The position numbers and the translations under genes are program-made. The notes beneath the pieces were generated by a model, which saw only the letters and a list, made by a program, of their open reading frames with translations, searched no databases and was not told the origin of the DNA. Shown here piece by piece: positions 58,034 through 64,000 of a DNA stretch of 64,000 bases; the stretch's first letter is position 1, and every line of letters starts with the position of its first letter. The DNA is from Galerina marginata (lineage: Eukaryota; Basidiomycota; Agaricomycetes; Agaricales; Galerinaceae), in contig JAECYW010000034.1 of assembly GCA_023014335.1 (NCBI GenBank), forward strand, positions 186,001 through 250,000. The letters run 5' to 3'.

Positions 58034-61000
58034 ATGGCGACCAATAAACAACTGATCCTTAGCGCGCTCTTAAGAAGTAAGTACACGATAGTAATATGGT
58101 GCCATTTGATTCATTGATCATTTTCTAGATGTCGAAGTTGAAAGCGACATAAGGAATCCGGAAATCCGGTCGAAGTACTCTGTACGGTTTTACGTGGACA
58201 ACAGGAAGGTTATAACATCTTTGAACAAGCCTGCCTCGTCAGTTCTCAGTTGGGAATGGGATGCAGACAATCAAATGTGGGTCTTGCTATCGGGAATAAC
58301 CTTTTGGTTGATATTTAAAGGTCTGGAATCAGCTGGTTTGCGCCATCGTCGATGGTGAAGGTTACGGTGTACCATGGATTCGGGACTGCCATTGATTTCA
58401 AGGACCTTGTGGGTCAGTATCAGGCAAAGGTTGTAGACCTGCTCGAAAATAGTTAGTACAATGTTCGCTATCTGCATGCGTTCAGGTTGAAGACGTTTTA
58501 CCTAGGCGCTGCTTTTAATCTTACGGATAAGGAAGGGAACGCTATTCCTATCAAATTGAAAATAACCTTGTCTCCCATGTCCAAATCGAAGGAGTATATC
58601 AAAATTTTCATGGATCAGGTTGATGCCGATGTTTCTCGCTTGCCAAGCACTGGTGGCTTGACGAGCACCGTTTCGACGCTCGGACAAGTCTTGAAGTTAA
58701 CCAAGACCGTTATGGACCAGGTTTCCCAGGTACGACTTTCACCTCGTAATCTCTCAACCCTCACACTCACGCAGCTGAACGATCAGGCACACCCGATACT
58801 CAACGCATCGTGGACGATTGTTTCCAGTCTTTACAAGGTGAATCGTCCAATAAATTATTGATCGACCGAACTGAGTTGAATATTACTATTCGAGCAGGCC
58901 GTACAGGAGACGGATCTCCAGGATGAGTCCATCCGGGAACTAGCCGGGACCTTGCGTGAAATGCTAGGTACCGCGAATGCGATTCCTAATCTGTCCACGA
59001 TCCCAGATACGACCGATGTCATTGAAGCTATCAGCCGTCAATCCCTCGAGGTCGCATCGCTCATACATGAATATACGAAATTGTTATTCGCAAGTAATTA
59101 TATTCCACTACCCCTAGTTCGTGTAAAATCTGATGTTCATTTGTTTGTAGAGCGTACTGTAAAGCTCCAAGTATCTGGCAATCTGAAAACACGTATTTCG
59201 GAGTGCCAGAAACGCTGTGCTGCTCTAAAGGCCATCTATTATGGTAGACTTCTACTTGGTACGAACACTGAAGTGAAAAACATAGGAATTGGCGTGCAAG
59301 AAATAGGTATATTTTTATTTGTTTGACGAGTCCTTTCTCTAATGTATGTACGCTGGGCATAGGACAGACTTTGGAGACGATCAAGGCCGACAAATTAGGT
59401 ACTTTTAGGCTCCAGGTATCTTTAATAATTAAAAGTAACTCCCTCAAATTCTTCAGCAGAGAAAATTTCGAGCTGGCTATCCCCTCCCGACAGCTCCAGG
59501 AATTACAATGAAGCGGCCAAGAAACGCCAGCCCGAAACTTGCACTTGGTTTCTTCACGGAAAGCGATTCCTCGACTGGATGGCAAAACCCGGGTTCCTTT
59601 GGGTTAAGGGCAAGGGTAAGCTTCTCAGTAAGCTATTCGAATTTGAGCGTTAAACAGCTACATAGCGGGAAGCGGTAAAAGCATTCTTTGGTTAGTCTCT
59701 TCCTCATATATGTCTCACTAGCGAGGCCAACGAGCCGTCGTCTCAGCTCTTCGGTTATCAATGAATTCTCCCAGAAAAATGCGCCATTCGGAATCGCGTA
59801 TTTCTTCTTTGACGGAAGGGATTCTCAGAAAGCTCTACAACTTCACGAGAGCCTTATCCGCTCCCTGATTTCACAGTTCTCCCACCAGCGAGGCGGTATA
59901 CCCACTGAATTAGCCAATCTGTATAAAAGCTGTGGAGACCATCAACAGCCATCGGTTAATCAACTTCAGGATGTTTTATGCAAGATTCTCGTTGGCTTTT
60001 CGAATGCTTATATTGTCATTGATGCTCTCGACGAATGTACCGACCGCGAAGAGACACTGGTTTGGCTTAATAATCTTGTCTCGAGTACAAATTGGGCAGC
60101 GGGAAACTTTCACATCATGGTCACCAGTCGGCCGGAGCGGGATATCGAAGACGTTTTCGGGATGTTTGATCGACATGCTATTGATGTTGGAAAGGAGACC
60201 GCAAACAAAGACATTATCAAGTATCTCGAGGGCCAAATGGAATCGATACTCAAAAAGTACAACGACAACTTTCGGGAGGAAATAAAGTCTAGCTTGAGAG
60301 AGCACGCAGACGGATCGTACGTCGGTGTTGCAAACCGTACACTGTGTAACTGCCACTGATAATTCTACCAAGGTTTCGTTGGGTTGCATTACAGCTCGCC
60401 GAGCTGGGAAAGTGTCTAAGCGAATACGAAATAAGGACAAAAATGAAGAACCTACCCAAGGGTTTAGATGAAATTTATGCACGGATGCTGAAGGCTATTG
60501 ACGAGGATTATCTTGCCGACACAATGACCTTCCTGGAGTGGCTGTCCTTTTCCAAGCGTCCAATGAAGGTTGCTGAAATCGCAGAGGCCATTACAGTTAA
60601 CTTCAATTCAAAAGATGGTCCAGTTTTTGATGCAACAAAACGCTATTCAAACCCACAGGACATGCTGGTAAGGTGTTCAAGTTTTGTTACCGAATCGGAT
60701 GGCACGTACTCTCAGCTTAATCCAGCAATTTCTCCTTTGCTAAAGTAAAGACAGGTACCGTCAAGCTCTCTCATTTCTCGGTCAAAGAGTACCTTCTCTC
60801 CGAGCGCGTTGAGAACAATTTTCGCATCAGTGAGAAAGCCGCTCATTCAAAAATTTCGGAGATCTCTGTCGGCTACCTTCTACAGCTTGACTCGTTTGAG
60901 CCCCTGACAGAGGATATGCTTAACAACTCTCCACTTGCACGCTATGCAGCCAGGTATTGGATCAACCACGCAAAATCTGGGGGGACGAACTCTGGTCTCC

Positions 61001-62863
61001 TGAAGTCGGTACTGCGACTTTTCATGACCGAGACTGCTTCCTTCATGAATTGGATCCGAATATGGAATATTGATGGTGAAACTTGGCATCACAGGGAGAA
61101 CCTCTCGATGGACAGGGCCAAAGTCTGTTCCCCCGTTTATTATGCTGCACTTGCTGGAATGGAACAAGTGTCACATCACCTACTAGAGAAGGGGGCGGAG
61201 GTGAATGCACAGGAAGGAATTTATGGATCCATACTCCAGGCAGTGTCATCTAAAGGCCATGAGGCAATTGTGAAATCACTGCTTGAGAGGGGAGCAGAGG
61301 TGAATGCACAGGGAGGACGGCACGGGTCCGCACTCCAGGCAGCGTCTTTTAGTGGTCATGAGGTGGTTGTAAGCATGCTGCTTGAGAACGGGGCGGACGT
61401 GAATGCACAGGGAGGAAAGTACCAGTCTGCACTCCAGGCAGCGGCGTCTAAAGGTCACGAGGTGGTTGTGAAGGTGTTGCTTGAGAAGGGAGCGGACGTG
61501 AATGCACAGGGAGGAAAATATGGGTCCGCACTCCAGGCAGCAGCGTCTAAAGGTCACGAGGCGGTCATGAAGGTGCTGCTTGAGAAAGGGGCGGTCGTGA
61601 ATGCACAGGGAGGAAATATGGTTCCGCACTCCAGGCAGCGTCGTCCAAAGGTCACCAAGAAATTGTGAAAGTGCTTCTTGAGAATGGGGCAGAGGTAAAT
61701 GCACAGGGAGGATGGTATGGATCCACATTCTGGGCAGCGTCGTCTAAAGGTCATGAGGCGGTTGTGAAAGTGCTGATAGAGAACAGGGCGGATATGAGTG
61801 CACAGGGAGCAGAATATGTGTCCGCACTCTGGGAAGCATTGTACGAAGGTAACGAGGCGGTTGTGAAGGTGCTGCTCGAGAACGGGGTGAACGTGAATGC
61901 ACAGGGAGGATATTACGGGTCCGCACTTCAGACAGCGTCATTCCAAGGTAACAAAGCGGTTGTGAAGGTGCTGCTTGAGAAGGGGGCAGACGTGAATGCA
62001 CAGGGAGGAAAATATGGGTCCGCACTCCAGGCAGCGGCGTCTAAAGGTCACGAGGCGGTCGTGAAGGTGCTGCTTGAAAAGGGGGCGGTCGTGAATGCAC
62101 AGGGAGGAAAATATGGGTCCGCACTCCAGGCAGCGTCGTCCAAAGGTCACCCAGAGATTGTAAAAGTGCTGCTCAAGAACGGGGCAGAGGTAAATGCACA
62201 GGGAGGACGGTATGGGTCCGCATTCTGGGCAGCATCGTCTAAAGGTCATGAGGCGGTTGTGAAGGTGCTGATAGAGAACAAGGCAGACATGAGCGCAAGG
62301 GGAGGAGAATATGTGTCCGCACTCTGGGGAGCGTCATACGGAGGTTACGAGGCAATTGTGAAAGCACTGCTTGAAAAGGGGGCAAACGTGAATGCACAAG
62401 GAGGATATTACGGGTCCGCACTTCAGGCAGCGTCGTACGGAGGTCACAAGGCGGTCGTGAAGGTGCTGCTTGAGAAAGGGGCGGACGTGAATGCACAGGG
62501 AGGAGAATACGGATCCGCACTTCAAGCAGCGTCGTCTGAAGGTCACGGGGTGATCATGAATGTGCTGCTTGAGAAGGGGGCGGACGTGAATGCACAGGGA
62601 GGAAAATACGGGTCCGCACTCCAGGCTGCGTCGTCTGAAGGTCACGAGGCGATTGTGGAGCTGCTGCTTGAGCACGGGGCTGACGTGAATCCAGTGAACA
62701 TGGACAGGGTACGAAATCCTAGTGTTCTGAAATTGCTTAACATGGCAAAACAGTATGTCAATTTGCTCCTAGGGTACACACAATTACTTTGTTGTTCATG
62801 GTACTCACTCTATTCCCATGTTACAGGTTCCAGGAATCATCATCTGTCGTTGGAGAAGTCTGA
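58034..62863 (+). CDS. NLR-like STAND NTPase: C2-like, helical, NACHT and ankyrin repeats (frameshift in the repeats)
   Basis: Fungal STAND proteins of this design are candidate intracellular receptors that assemble after ligand binding. Exons joined by short introns encode a C2-like N-terminus (RFYVDNRKVITSLNK, VTVYHGF, FNLTDKEGNAIPIKLKITL). A helical region common to mushroom NACHT proteins follows (LNASWTIVSSLYKAV, ELAGTLREMLG, EVASLIHEYTK). The NACHT core has Walker A KAGSGKSIL (split by an intron ending near 59663), Walker B AYIVIDALDEC and sensor VTSRPERD, then RFRWVALQL and the winged-helix-like GLDEIYARML. About 16 ankyrin repeats end the protein; a last intron joins MAKQ to FQESSSVVGEV. 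Two defects: one base is missing from an A-run near 61615, shifting the frame in repeat 5, and the join near 60700-60755 lacks a clean in-phase splice. It may be a pseudogene, a truncated allele or contain a sequence error. Confidence 0.85.
61157..62690 (+). repeat. Ankyrin repeat array, 16 units of 99 bp
   Basis: The consensus is GHEAVVKVLLEKGADVNAQ, then GGKYGSALQAASSK. Units differ by only a few bases. Units 4-8 (61453-61946) and 9-13 (61947-62441) match one-to-one, including the odd units with IENxADMSA and FWAASSK, so a five-unit block was duplicated. The first block is 494 rather than 495 bases because of the single-base loss. Confidence 0.92.
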
Positions 62864-64000
62864 GGTGCTTAGGATGCGATTTCCTTACCTTTGTTAATGA
62901 CAATTTAGACAACCGTGAATGGAATATTTAAATTGATTACTGCATAACCGCGAAACTTGGGAAGAGCAGAAGTTATGATACTTAAGCACCGTCTGATAAA
63001 AAAAGCCCTCTGCGGAATTGACGCTGGGTAATTGACACTGTGGGCATGACATTGGCTATCGAATGCTTACTGGGCTGCGTATATGAGATAAGCTCCTGTC
63101 TAGTTTATCGCACAAGGAGACGGACTGGCAACAGTGATTTATCGGGCGTCTATTGCTTTCTCCTTGAAATGTCGCGAATGGTCCTTAGGAGGAACGAACG
63201 CCCATAAATATTTGTCGGGTCAGCTGGTTTCAGGAGTTTAATGTGAACTGACAAGGTGAATATGCAACTACTCACCATTTAAAGACGCCGGAGATCGGCT
63301 TAGGTCCTAAGGGGGTGTGAGCGAATTCTAAATCCTCGAGCAAGAAGAAGCCAGGAGACAATATCGATCTCCATGCCGTCGGTCAGACATGACCCACTAT
63401 CCAAACGGCGATGTCAATGTCAACACCGCCAGCTGGCGCCGTGGTCATTGTCAAGGAGCGGGAATAATAATATCAAAGGGCAGCATCATTGACACTTCAG
63501 CGATAGAGGGACCCACGGACGATGGAGAATCATGATGGAGTTCTGTCATAGTACGGCGCGTACTTGAAAGTGAGGCGCACAATTAGGAGCGTACTGGAAT
63601 CTGGAGAAGGCCAGCAGAGGTAAGATTCAAGGTAGATCAGGATCAATAAGTGGGTAGGCAAGCGATATGGACACTACTAGTATGCGTCCTGAGATGGGTG
63701 CTTAGACATTGATTTAGAGAGAACCACTGAACCAGGCTCCTTATTAACTTCAAGCGTCTAAGCAAATATTGGGGACGTTGTGCTCGGTGACTCGTGTTCG
63801 TTCTTGTCAGAGTTGAAAAGCAAGGGACGGGTTTCGGTTGGGTTTCGGCGAGCCGTATTGCATTGGCTTTCAAACCAAATAGCGACAATCGAAACCCTCC
63901 GCTGTGCCAACTCATTGCAACTTATCGTACCAGGGCACCGCTTCTTTTCTTCTCTCAGAAGAATAGCCAAATGACAGTGGTCAGCTCTATGTTTTTTCTG
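62864..64000. other. No supported gene
   Basis: Downstream of the STAND gene. Only short frames without domains are present on either strand. Confidence 0.45.

Noticed and set aside
61276..62675. Several minus-strand frames rich in Cys, His and Arg that look repetitive
   Set aside because: They are the antisense reading of the 99-bp ankyrin units; their periodicity is inherited from the sense strand.
61157..62690. The 99-bp array as a possible CRISPR or minisatellite
   Set aside because: The unit length is 33 codons, it stays open in one frame apart from the single indel, and it encodes ankyrin repeats.

Overview
The window is nuclear DNA of a filamentous basidiomycete, most likely an agaricomycete and plausibly one of the Agaricales. 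Genes carry many short GT-AG introns of about 45-80 bases. The gene set fits this group: a secreted class II haem peroxidase, a sedolisin protease, F-box/LRR-like proteins, a psi-factor-type fatty acid oxygenase, and a NACHT-ankyrin STAND protein. There are no bacterial-type operons, rRNA genes or CRISPR arrays, and I recognised no tRNA gene.

Layout. 0-15 kb: a diverged interspersed repeat (about 1.6-2.4 kb), a secreted S53 protease (4.0-6.0 kb), a small secreted CFEM protein (7.9-8.3 kb, minus) and two consecutive F-box proteins (8.9-12.6 kb, minus). 15-20 kb: a multi-exon dioxygenase-P450 fusion of the linoleate diol synthase/Ppo family. 20-38.5 kb: accessory, duplication-rich DNA. It holds three copies of a small basidiomycete family resembling DUF6593 (two inside a roughly 2.5 kb direct segmental duplication, one inverted), other diverged duplicated blocks, a retroelement gag-like gene and one small orphan gene.

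40-49 kb: a complete 14-exon class II peroxidase whose Mn-site residues read Glu-Ser-Asp and which lacks the surface tryptophan of versatile and lignin peroxidases. It is followed by a collapsed pseudogene of a second secreted haem peroxidase and by a secreted protein with YGQTG repeats, whose C-terminal domain may have an ADP-ribosyl-cyclase-like fold. 51-55.5 kb: a young LTR element (two identical 581-bp LTRs, PBS, PPT, 4-bp target duplication) that encodes only a Gag-like protein. It sits inside a second copy of the 1.6-2.4 kb repeat, and a perfect 300-bp tandem duplication covers its left edge. 58-63 kb: a C2-like/helical/NACHT/ankyrin STAND gene with about 16 near-identical ankyrin repeats, a visible five-repeat block duplication and a one-base frameshift.

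Functionally, the peroxidase, protease, CFEM protein and YGQTG protein form a secreted set consistent with a litter- or wood-decomposing lifestyle. The oxygenase would make oxylipin signals. The STAND and F-box proteins belong to families that expand and diversify in mushrooms. These links are inferred from family knowledge. Exon structures were assembled by eye and need transcript support.
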